A DNA stretch of 14,781 nucleotides from CAYZPB01 sp964480445. Lineage in GTDB: Bacteria; Bacillota; Bacilli; Tepidibacillales; Tepidibacillaceae. Numbering within the stretch: position 1 is the stretch's first letter; every line of letters starts with the position of its first letter. The notes under the pieces were generated by a model that worked only from the letters and a program-made list of their open reading frames with translations, did no database searches and was not told the origin of the DNA. This document shows positions 8,375-14,491 of this stretch, one piece after another. A program made the position numbers and the translations under genes. The DNA lies in NCBI GenBank assembly GCA_964480445.1, contig CAYZPB010000023.1, positions 1 to 14,781 of the forward strand, written 5' to 3'.

Positions 8375-9838
8375 ATGGGGGAAGATAAGTTTGCCAAGGA
8401 AGGATTAACCTTTGATGATGTGCTGTTAGTCCCTGCTAAATCAGAAATTTTGCCTCGCAGCGTAGAGGTAAAAAGCAAAATTGGAAACCTACAGATAAGC
8501 ATTCCGATCTTAAGTGCTGGAATGGATACAGTTACAGAATCCGGGATGGCCATCGCTATGGCTAGACAAGGCGGAATGGGGATCATTCATAAAAACATGA
8601 GCATCGAGGAGCAAGCAGCTGAGGTAGATAGAGTGAAACGTTCAGAGAGCGGTGTTATTACCAATCCTTTCTATCTATCACCTGAACATACATTATTAGA
8701 TGCAGAGGAGTTAATGGCTAAATATCGTATCTCTGGTGTACCCATCGTTGATCCAGATAAAAAATTAGTCGGAATCCTGACCAATCGCGATTTGCGTTTT
8801 GTTGAGGATTTTTCTGTATTAATTGAAGATGCAATGACGAAGAAAAACTTAATAACATCGAAAATAGGTACGACGCTAGATGAGGCAAAAGAGATTCTTC
8901 AGAAGCACCGGATTGAAAAACTACCTTTAATTGATGATGAAGGCCATCTAATGGGACTCATTACGATCAAGGATATTGAGAAAGTAATTCAATTTCCTGA
9001 TTCAGCTAAAGATAATAAAGGGCGTTTGCTTGTTGGTGCAGCTGTTGGTGTAACCGCTGAGACTCACGACCGAGTTTCTGCTTTAGTCCAGGCTGGCGTC
9101 GATGTAATAGTGATTGATACTGCACACGGCCATAGCGCGGGTGTAATTAAAAAGGTAAAGGAAATTCGTGCCAAGTATCCAGATTTAGTTCTGGTAGCAG
9201 GCAATGTTGCAACAGGCGATGCTACGCGCGACCTAATTGAGGCGGGTGCATCTGTTGTTAAGGTAGGGATTGGACCTGGCTCAATTTGTACAACACGAAT
9301 TATAGCAGGGATTGGAGTACCTCAAATTACAGCAATTTATGAATGTGCTAAAGTAGCACGCGAATATGGTGTATCCATTATTGCTGATGGGGGAATTAAA
9401 TATTCTGGCGATATAACCAAAGCAATCGCTGCCGGAGCAGATGTAGTTATGTTGGGAAGTCTACTTGCGGGAACAAGTGAAAGTCCGGGAGACTTTGAAA
9501 CATTCCAAGGCAGACGCTATAAAGTTTATCGTGGCATGGGATCAATTGGTGCCATGGAAGCAGGCAGCAAGGATCGCTACTTTCAAGAAAACAACCAGAA
9601 GCTAGTGCCAGAAGGAATTGAGGGGCGAGTTGCCTACAAAGGACCTGTTGGGGATACAATTTATCAATTGATTGGTGGCTTACGAGCTGGTATGGGTTAT
9701 GTTGGTGCGAAGAGTATTAAGGAACTAATAGAGAATGCAAAATTTATTAGAATTACAAATGCCGGCCTTAGAGAAAGTCACCCGCACGACATTCATATCA
9801 CCAAGGAATCACCAAACTACTCAATATACGAAAAATAG
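8375..9838 (+). CDS. guaB: Inosine-5'-monophosphate dehydrogenase
   Basis: Oxidises IMP to XMP with NAD+, the committed step of GMP synthesis, in the cytoplasm. The 487-residue protein has the normal bacterial length and layout. It opens with GLTFDDVLLVPAKSEILPRS. Two CBS repeats occupy about residues 95-205, inserted in the TIM barrel. The catalytic loop GPGSICTTR has C305, the same number as in E. coli. The IMP-phosphate region GGIKYSGD and the flap segment GRRYKVYRGMGS follow, and the C-terminus is SHPHDIHITKESPNYS. A strong AAGGAGGT lies at 8355-8362, a rather long 12 bases before the ATG; GAGAGG at 8366-8371 is closer, and no other in-frame start exists between them. The gene has its own promoter and is followed immediately by a terminator hairpin. 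Confidence 0.98.
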   Translation: MGEDKFAKEGLTFDDVLLVPAKSEILPRSVEVKSKIGNLQISIPILSAGMDTVTESGMAIAMARQGGMGIIHKNMSIEEQAAEVDRVKRSESGVITNPFYLSPEHTLLDAEELMAKYRISGVPIVDPDKKLVGILTNRDLRFVEDFSVLIEDAMTKKNLITSKIGTTLDEAKEILQKHRIEKLPLIDDEGHLMGLITIKDIEKVIQFPDSAKDNKGRLLVGAAVGVTAETHDRVSALVQAGVDVIVIDTAHGHSAGVIKKVKEIRAKYPDLVLVAGNVATGDATRDLIEAGASVVKVGIGPGSICTTRIIAGIGVPQITAIYECAKVAREYGVSIIADGGIKYSGDITKAIAAGADVVMLGSLLAGTSESPGDFETFQGRRYKVYRGMGSIGAMEAGSKDRYFQENNQKLVPEGIEGRVAYKGPVGDTIYQLIGGLRAGMGYVGAKSIKELIENAKFIRITNAGLRESHPHDIHITKESPNYSIYEK

Positions 9839-9861
9839 AGGGGAGTCATACTCCCCTCTTT
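9837..9861 (+). terminator. Intrinsic terminator of guaB, starting inside its stop codon
   Basis: AGAGGGGAGT (9837-9846) pairs perfectly with ACTCCCCTCT (9850-9859) around a CAT loop: a 10-bp, GC-rich stem. The T tract is short, three T's before ACTGG, so termination may be incomplete. The 5' arm begins at the A of the guaB TAG, so a ribosome finishing guaB would cover it. Confidence 0.8.
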
Positions 9862-9902
9862 ACTGGAAAGAATGTGAAAGAATGAAAGGAACAGAAAGAA
9901 AA

Positions 9903-11222
9903 ATGCAGAGATCACGTAAAGCTTTTGTATGGATATTAATTGTTAGTCTAATTCTATCTTTTACCGTCGCAACGCCGGTATTTGCTGCACCGCCGTTAGA
10001 GGTTAATGCGGAGGCAGCAATTCTTGTTGACAATAACTCAGGAAAAATACTATATGGACATAATATTGATGAACAACTAGAGCCCGCAAGTATGTCGAAA
10101 ATGATGACAGAATACTTAGTTTTAGAGCATGTAGCAAATGGAGTTATTAGCTGGGAAGAGACGGTTACAGTAAGCGAGTATGCTGGTTGGATGGGAGTAA
10201 ACGGCGGATCGGCCGTTTATCTAGCTGAGGGTGAGCGTCATACAGTGCGCGAACTATTTTCGGCGGTAGCTGTAGCATCGGCGAACGATGCAGCTGTTGC
10301 CTTAGCTGAGCATATTGGTGGAAGCGAAAGTGCTTTTGCGCGTTTAATGAATCAGAAAGCTGAGGAGATGGGCCTTACAGGGACTTACTTTGTAAATGCA
10401 TCTGGTTATCCGACAGAAAACCTGGATAAGTATCAGTCGGAGCTGCCAGGAAAAAACTTGATGACAGCTCGGGATACAGCGATTCTTGCCTGGCACCTGC
10501 TTAATGATTATCCGGAAATACTCAAGACAAGTAGTCAGGCACGACTAGAATTTCGACCTGGTCAAGTACATACCAACGTTAATTTCATGTTGCCTGAGTT
10601 AATATACGGTTATGATGGAGTAGATGGATTAAAAACAGGGTATACAAAACAGGCTGGCTATTGTTTTACAGGCACGGCTGAAAAGAATGATATAAGATTT
10701 ATCAGTGTTGTTTTTGGGACGGAAAGTTTAGCTGTACGAGCAGCGGAAACGCGCAAACTGCTAAATTACGGTTTTAATAACTATGAGCGCATCCAACTGA
10801 TTGGTGGCAATGAATCCGTTTTAGAAAGCGAACTAATTTCCGTGGCTAAGGGTAAAAATAAAGAAGTCAGGGGAGTAACCGAGAAAGAGCTTTACCTAGT
10901 GATTGAACGCGGTGACCGTAATAGCTACCAGACAAAAGTTGAATATATAGAGGGCCTAGAGGCCCCAATCGTAAAAGGTGACCTAGTTGGCTATCTAACC
11001 TATACTTATGGACACAGAGACGAAGCGCTTGACGGGACCTACCTAGATGACAGCTTCCGCGAATTAGAGAAAGTAAAGTTACTTGCGGACGAAGCAGTAG
11101 AGAAGGCGAATGTAGTTAGCTTGTTTTTTCGAAGCATTGGCGAGACAATTAACATGGTATATAATAAAGTAGCAGATGCTATTAAAGGTTTCTTTAAGGA
11201 TGATTCAGAAAATAAGCAATAA
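9903..11222 (+). CDS. dacA: D-alanyl-D-alanine carboxypeptidase (PBP5 family)
   Basis: Removes the terminal D-alanine from peptidoglycan pentapeptides outside the membrane, limiting cross-linking. From the chosen start the protein has 439 residues. A signal peptide (basic QRSRK, hydrophobic core, probable cut after VFA at 28 or at the next Ala) leads into the penicillin-binding domain with SMSK (S63 nucleophile, K66), SAN at 126-128 and KTG at 244-246. A PBP5 C-terminal beta domain follows. The end (SLFFRSIGETINMVYNKV...) looks like the amphipathic helix that anchors these enzymes to the membrane. ATG 9903 has AAGGA at 9886-9890; an in-frame ATG at 9882 is possible (446 residues). A longer frame beginning inside guaB is unlikely because it would hide the signal peptide. 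No promoter is evident between the guaB terminator and this start. Confidence 0.96.
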   Translation: MQRSRKAFVWILIVSLILSFTVATPVFAAPPLEVNAEAAILVDNNSGKILYGHNIDEQLEPASMSKMMTEYLVLEHVANGVISWEETVTVSEYAGWMGVNGGSAVYLAEGERHTVRELFSAVAVASANDAAVALAEHIGGSESAFARLMNQKAEEMGLTGTYFVNASGYPTENLDKYQSELPGKNLMTARDTAILAWHLLNDYPEILKTSSQARLEFRPGQVHTNVNFMLPELIYGYDGVDGLKTGYTKQAGYCFTGTAEKNDIRFISVVFGTESLAVRAAETRKLLNYGFNNYERIQLIGGNESVLESELISVAKGKNKEVRGVTEKELYLVIERGDRNSYQTKVEYIEGLEAPIVKGDLVGYLTYTYGHRDEALDGTYLDDSFRELEKVKLLADEAVEKANVVSLFFRSIGETINMVYNKVADAIKGFFKDDSENKQ

Positions 11223-11246
11223 AATGAATATATAGGGGTGGAAGTA

Positions 11247-12131
11247 ATGGTAAACAAGGGAATAGCTAAATCAGACAATGGATTAGCGGCAACATTTAAA
11301 AATGGCGTTATCATGGACGTTATAAATGCAGAACAGGCCAAAATAGCTGAAGCTGCTGGAGCAATTGCAGTAATGGCACTAGAAAGAGTGCCTTCCGATA
11401 TTCGTTTAGAGGGTGGAGTCGCAAGAATGGCCGACCCAACGATTATTGAAGAGGTACAAAAAGCGGTAAGTATTCCCGTGATGGCGAAGGTTAGAATTGG
11501 ACACTTTGTTGAAGCAAGAATTATTGAGTCGCTTGGTGTTGACTATATAGACGAGAGTGAGGTTCTCACTCCAGCTGATGAGCATTACCATATTGATAAA
11601 TATGCATTTAAAACACCATTTGTTAATGGCGCTAAGGATCTTGGCGAAGCATTACGTCGCATCAGCGAGGGTTCTTCTATGTTACGTACAAAAGGCGAGC
11701 CTGGTACGGGAAATATCGTTGAAGCTGTTCGCCATATCCGCATGGTGATGGCGCAGATCCGCCGAATTGAGAACATGCGTGAGGACGAGCTTGCGGCTGA
11801 GGCAAAGAATTTAGCAGCACCACTCAGCTTAGTGAAATATATTAATCAGCATGGCAAATTGCCGGTGATTAATTTTGCAGCGGGCGGAATTGCTACACCA
11901 GCAGATGCAGCCTTAATGTTGCAACTGGGTGCGGATGGAGTTTTTGTAGGATCAGGTATCTTTAAGTCTGAGAATCCAGAAAAATTCGCACGTGCTATTG
12001 TTGAGACGGCTAATAATGCTGAGGACTATGAGTTGATGGTAAGCGTTTCTAGAGGTCTAGGCAGTGCAATGAAGGGACTTGACATTGCTAAGCTACCTGA
12101 GGAAGAGCGGATGTCAGAAAGAGGCTGGTAA
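11247..12131 (+). CDS. pdxS: Pyridoxal 5'-phosphate synthase, PdxS subunit
   Basis: Builds pyridoxal 5'-phosphate from ribose 5-phosphate, glyceraldehyde 3-phosphate and ammonia. From ATG 11247 the 294 residues number exactly like Bacillus PdxS: D24 in VIMDVINAEQ, the Schiff-base lysine K81 in PVMAKVRIGH and the second lysine K149 in MLRTKGEPGTG. This exact register, together with AGGGG at 11234-11238, supports the ATG over the in-frame GTG at 11238. The phosphate-binding region FAAGGIATPADAALM and the C-terminus SERGW are typical. PdxS normally receives ammonia from the glutaminase PdxT, whose gene usually follows directly. Here serS starts three bases after the stop and no pdxT is in the window. 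The C-terminal end probably couples translation to serS. Confidence 0.98.
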   Translation: MVNKGIAKSDNGLAATFKNGVIMDVINAEQAKIAEAAGAIAVMALERVPSDIRLEGGVARMADPTIIEEVQKAVSIPVMAKVRIGHFVEARIIESLGVDYIDESEVLTPADEHYHIDKYAFKTPFVNGAKDLGEALRRISEGSSMLRTKGEPGTGNIVEAVRHIRMVMAQIRRIENMREDELAAEAKNLAAPLSLVKYINQHGKLPVINFAAGGIATPADAALMLQLGADGVFVGSGIFKSENPEKFARAIVETANNAEDYELMVSVSRGLGSAMKGLDIAKLPEEERMSERGW

Positions 12132-12134
12132 AGC

Positions 12135-13418
12135 GTGTTAGATATAAAGCTACTAAGAGATGAGATAGAACGCGTAAAAGAAGCGCTGATGAAACGGAAT
12201 GAGTCGTTCACAGCGGTTGATAGTTTTGCGCAGTTAGATAAGGATCGGCGTGCGACTCTGCAAGAGGTCGAGGAGCTGAAAAGCGTTAGGAACTCCGTAA
12301 GTAAGGAAGTTGCTAACTTAAAAGCGACAGGGCAAGATGCAGAGGATTTAATTGTTAGAATGCGCGAGGTTGGCAACCAGATAAAGGAGCTCGATGATCG
12401 TTTGCGCAATAAAGAGACAGCAATAAATGAGCTGATGCTTAACATACCGAATATACCGCATGAGTCAGTTCCGCTTGGTAAGTCAGAAGAAGAAAACCAT
12501 GTTGTTAGCAGCTGGGGTGTGGCACCAGAGTTTCCTTTTACACCGAAGGCACATTACGAAATTGGTGAGAGGTTAGATATTTTAGATTTCGAAAGAGCGG
12601 CAAAGGTTACTGGATCGCGTTTTGTATTCTACAAAGGCTTAGGTGCTCGCCTTGAGCGTGCGCTGATCAACTTTATGATGGATCTACATGCGGACCAGCA
12701 TGGCTATAGTGAAATGCTACCGCCATATATTGTTAATAGTGCCAGTATGAAGGGAACAGGACAATTGCCGAAGTTTGCGGCTGACCTATTTAAGCTTGAA
12801 GGAACAGATTATTATCTGATTCCAACAGCCGAGGTCCCAGTGACCAATTATTATAAAGATGAGATTATTGAACCTGGTGTGCTGCCTAAGAATTATGTAG
12901 CCTATAGCGCTTGTTTTCGTTCAGAAGCCGGTTCAGCTGGTCGTGATACACGTGGTATTATTCGTCAACATCAATTTAATAAGGTGGAGCTAGTGAAGTT
13001 TACGAAGCCGGAGGATTCATATGAGGAGCTAGAAAAACTTGTGAGCAATGCTGAGCGTGTGCTCCAGTTACTTGACCTACCTTATCAGAAGGTAAATTTA
13101 TGTGCAGGTGATTTAGGTTTCTCTGCTGCCAAAACCTATGATCTAGAGGTCTGGATACCAAGTGAAAACAAGTATCGGGAAATTTCATCTTGCAGTAATT
13201 TTGAGGCTTTCCAGGCGAGACGCGCAAATATACGTTTTCGTCGGGAGCAGAAGGCTAGACCAGAGTTCGTGCATACACTTAACGGTTCAGGCTTGGCGAT
13301 TGGGCGAACCGTAGCCGCGATTTTAGAGAACTATCAGGAGGCGGATGGCAGCGTACTCGTACCGAAGGTATTAGTTACCTACATGGGTGGCGTCGACAAG
13401 ATAAGTAAAGAAAAATAA
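12135..13418 (+). CDS. serS: Seryl-tRNA synthetase
   Basis: A class II aminoacyl-tRNA synthetase of 427 residues that attaches serine to tRNA-Ser. The N-terminal part (about residues 25-105) is the long antiparallel coiled coil that grips the extra arm of tRNA-Ser. The catalytic domain contains TAEVPVTNYY, motif 2 around CFRSEAGSAGRDTRGIIRQH, and motif 3 GSGLAIGRTVAAILENYQ. The start codon is GTG at 12135, three bases after the pdxS stop. The only SD-like bases (AGAGG) lie inside the end of pdxS, so translation probably depends on pdxS. Many Firmicute serS genes have a T-box leader; there is no room for one here. tRNA-Ser(UGA) lies just downstream but has its own promoter. Confidence 0.97.
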   Translation: MLDIKLLRDEIERVKEALMKRNESFTAVDSFAQLDKDRRATLQEVEELKSVRNSVSKEVANLKATGQDAEDLIVRMREVGNQIKELDDRLRNKETAINELMLNIPNIPHESVPLGKSEEENHVVSSWGVAPEFPFTPKAHYEIGERLDILDFERAAKVTGSRFVFYKGLGARLERALINFMMDLHADQHGYSEMLPPYIVNSASMKGTGQLPKFAADLFKLEGTDYYLIPTAEVPVTNYYKDEIIEPGVLPKNYVAYSACFRSEAGSAGRDTRGIIRQHQFNKVELVKFTKPEDSYEELEKLVSNAERVLQLLDLPYQKVNLCAGDLGFSAAKTYDLEVWIPSENKYREISSCSNFEAFQARRANIRFRREQKARPEFVHTLNGSGLAIGRTVAAILENYQEADGSVLVPKVLVTYMGGVDKISKEK

Positions 13419-13432
13419 TTAAAATATTAGGC

Positions 13433-13462
13433 TTGAATTAGGTGTGGGGTATGTGCTATTAT
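13433..13462 (+). promoter_or_regulatory. Promoter of tRNA-Ser
   Basis: TTGAAT at 13433-13438, an 18-base spacer, then TATTAT at 13457-13462 with TG at 13454-13455 forming an extended -10. Transcription would start near 13469, about 17 bases before the tRNA 5' end. This is a typical stable-RNA arrangement. Confidence 0.7.
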
Positions 13463-13485
13463 AGCCTTTGTTGAGAATTAAATAT

Positions 13486-13577
13486 GGAGAGGTGGTCGAG
13501 TTTGGCTGAAGGCACTGGTCTTGAAAACCAGCGAGCGTGTGAGCGTTCCGTGGGTTCGAATCCCACCCTCTCCGCCA
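13486..13577 (+). tRNA. tRNA-Ser (anticodon UGA)
   Basis: The acceptor stem GGAGAGG pairs with CCTCTCC (13567-13573), followed by discriminator G and an encoded CCA. The anticodon stem CTGGT/ACCAG closes the loop CTTGAAA, with anticodon TGA at 13522-13524. The long variable arm typical of class II tRNA-Ser follows, then the T arm GTGGG-TTCGAAT-CCCAC. The total is 92 bases including CCA. It lies 67 bases after serS. Reads UCA and, by wobble or modification, other UCN codons. Confidence 0.97.
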
Positions 13578-13580
13578 TTT

Positions 13581-13608
13581 AAATAGCCATTGGGCTATTT
13601 TTTGTTTT
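13581..13608 (+). terminator. Intrinsic terminator between tRNA-Ser and tRNA-Arg
   Basis: AAATAGCC (13581-13588) pairs perfectly with GGCTATTT (13593-13600) around the loop ATTG. A T-rich tail (TTTTTTGTTTT) runs to 13608. It is four bases past the CCA end of tRNA-Ser and only 12 bases before tRNA-Arg. Confidence 0.8.
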
Positions 13609-13620
13609 ATACACAAATAT

Positions 13621-13697
13621 GTGCCCGTAGCTCAGTTGGATAGAGCACAAGTTTCCTAAACTTGGTGTCGGGGGTTCGAATCCCTCCGGGCATACCA
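13621..13697 (+). tRNA. tRNA-Arg (anticodon CCU)
   Basis: The acceptor stem GTGCCCG pairs with CGGGCAT (the first pair is G-U, common in this tRNA), followed by discriminator A and encoded CCA at 13695-13697. The D arm is GCTCAGTTGGATAGAGC. The anticodon stem CAAGT/ACTTG closes the loop TTCCTAA with CCT at 13655-13657, which reads AGG. The T arm is GGGGG-TTCGAAT-CCCTC. The total is 77 bases. No clear promoter is visible in the few bases after the upstream terminator: TATACA at 13608-13613 is a possible -10 without a -35. It may depend on read-through from tRNA-Ser. Confidence 0.96.
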
Positions 13698-13743
13698 TTT
13701 TACTCAAAGTTTGTGAAAAATGTATGTAAGTTGCATAAACAGC

Positions 13744-13776
13744 AAAAAAAAAAGACACAGCCAAAGGTTGTGTCTT
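13744..13776 (-). terminator. Hairpin with U10 tail on the minus strand
   Basis: On the + strand a run of ten A's (13744-13753) leads into AAGACACAGCC (13752-13762), loop AAA, then GGTTGTGTCTT (13766-13776). Read on the minus strand this is an 11-bp stem followed by ten T's, the form of an intrinsic terminator for leftward transcription. One pair is a G-U wobble in + RNA but an A-C mismatch in minus RNA, and in the + direction only two T's follow the stem. It may therefore serve both directions, ending tRNA-Arg transcripts weakly on the + side. Confidence 0.5.
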
Positions 13777-13802
13777 CCATGAAAAAGAGATGGAGTGTAT
13801 AG

Positions 13803-13819
13803 AACAAATTAAATTTGTT
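13803..13819. repeat. Perfect 17-base AT-rich palindrome
   Basis: AACAAATTAAATTTGTT has 8-base arms around a single central A. The flanks GTATAG and ATCTAC extend the symmetry partially (13797-13825). It could be a protein-binding site or the 5' hairpin of the candidate minus-strand RNA. I do not recognise it as a known operator. Confidence 0.35.
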
Positions 13820-13843
13820 ATCTACAAGTTAAAGAATAACATA

Positions 13844-13887
13844 TTGTGAAAAGAAACACAAGCACTTTTAAGAGAAAATTTTCACAA
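13844..13887. promoter_or_regulatory. TTGTG-N8-CACAA dyad resembling a Rex operator, with a second half site
   Basis: TTGTGAAAAGAAACACAA (13844-13861) has the outer halves of the Rex redox-repressor site, TTGTG and CACAA at eight-base spacing, but not the inner TCACAA half. A second CACAA lies in AAGAGAAAATTTTCACAA (13870-13887), whose right half matches the Rex consensus fully and whose left half matches poorly. ATTGTGAAAA (13843-13852) and TTTTCACAAT (13879-13888) also form a perfect 10-base inverted repeat 26 bases apart. The block sits upstream of tadA and overlaps the -35 of the possible leftward promoter. Whether this genome has a rex gene cannot be seen here. Confidence 0.3.
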
Positions 13888-13937
13888 TTTACAATTTGCT
13901 TGGTTTCATTTTATATTCGCTGTTTAGGGTGTATAAT
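13888..13937 (+). promoter_or_regulatory. Candidate tadA promoter region
   Basis: Two overlapping options exist. One is TTTACA (13888-13893), an 18-base spacer and TATATT (13912-13917). The other is a consensus TATAAT (13932-13937) with only a weak TTTTAT at -35 spacing. Either would give a leader of some 35-60 bases. A tandem 7-mer ACAATTT ACAATTT occupies 13884-13897 around the first -35. Confidence 0.4.
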
Positions 13938-13976
13938 AAAGTGAAACTAAGAGACTGTTTCTTGGGAGAGATAGTA

Positions 13977-14474
13977 ATGTTAAAACAGAGAAGTTTTCAA
14001 TTAATAGACATCGAGTATATGCGTCAAGCACTAAGCGAAGCACAAAAAGCAGCAGCACTTGGCGAGGTGCCAGTTGGCGCGGTAATTGTGAAGGACGGCG
14101 AAATCATTGGTCGCGGTTATAATCTACGCGAGCAGTTGTCTAACGCTTTAGCGCATGCTGAAATGATTGCGATTAATGAGGCAAGTAATAGACTGAAAAG
14201 TTGGCGGCTTGAGGGTACAACAATTTATGTAACACTTGAACCCTGCCCAATGTGTGCTGGTGCAATCGTTCAGTCGCGCATTAGCCGGCTTGTTTATGGA
14301 GCGCCTGATCCTAAAGGTGGTTCTGCAGGCACAATTGTTAATCTTGTTCAGGAAGAAGCTTTCAACCATCAGGTTGAGGAGATTACAGCAGGTGTTCTTG
14401 CTGAGGAGTCAGCGCTACTGTTAAGCGAGTTTTTTCATAAACTACGCGCTAAAGAAGGTTATAAAAAAGTTTAA
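13977..14474 (+). CDS. tadA: tRNA(adenine34) deaminase TadA
   Basis: Converts adenosine 34 of tRNA-Arg(ACG) to inosine so that one tRNA reads CGU, CGC and CGA. The 165-residue protein has the zinc-dependent deaminase motifs HAE at 60-62 (H60 zinc ligand, E62 proton shuttle) and PCPMC at 89-93 (C90 and C93 zinc ligands). The family segments GEVPVGAVIV, SWRLEG.TIYVTLEPCPMCAGA and GAPDPKGG are also present. ATG 13977 follows GGGAGAG at 13964-13970 with good spacing and matches the usual N-terminus; an in-frame TTG at 13896 would add an unrelated 27-residue extension across the promoter and is rejected. A potassium-transport gene begins 17 bases after the stop and is probably cotranscribed. Confidence 0.96.
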   Translation: MLKQRSFQLIDIEYMRQALSEAQKAAALGEVPVGAVIVKDGEIIGRGYNLREQLSNALAHAEMIAINEASNRLKSWRLEGTTIYVTLEPCPMCAGAIVQSRISRLVYGAPDPKGGSAGTIVNLVQEEAFNHQVEEITAGVLAEESALLLSEFFHKLRAKEGYKKV

Positions 14475-14491
14475 GCCAGGGGTGTCGTTTA

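Larger units (their letters stand above)
13744..13826 (-). ncRNA. Candidate small RNA, about 83 nt (hypothetical)
   Basis: A possible leftward promoter has TTGTGT (complement of 13856-13861), a 17-base spacer, and TATTCT (complement of 13833-13838) preceded by TGn as an extended -10. A start near 13826 and the U10 hairpin ending at 13744 would define a transcript of about 83 bases. It would contain two hairpins: the 17-base palindrome 13803-13819 and the terminator. There is no protein gene on this strand that would need the terminator. The parts are individually modest, and AT-rich DNA gives such matches by chance, so this is a hypothesis. Confidence 0.2.

Noticed and set aside
9735..9902. 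Longer dacA start within guaB
   Set aside because: It would run through the guaB terminator and bury the signal peptide behind a 56-residue extension.
11238..11246. GTG start for pdxS
   Set aside because: It overlaps the ribosome-binding site, and ATG 11247 gives exact Bacillus residue numbering (D24, K81, K149).
13419..13764. Two minus-strand open frames of 65 and 61 codons containing WDSNPRNAHTLAGFQ and CPEGFEPPTPSLG
   Set aside because: These are the well-known false proteins produced by translating the antisense of tRNA genes; they cover tRNA-Ser and tRNA-Arg exactly.
13896..13976. TTG start for tadA adding 27 residues
   Set aside because: The extension covers promoter-like DNA, has no ribosome-binding site, and is absent from the family; ATG 13977 has a good GGGAGAG.
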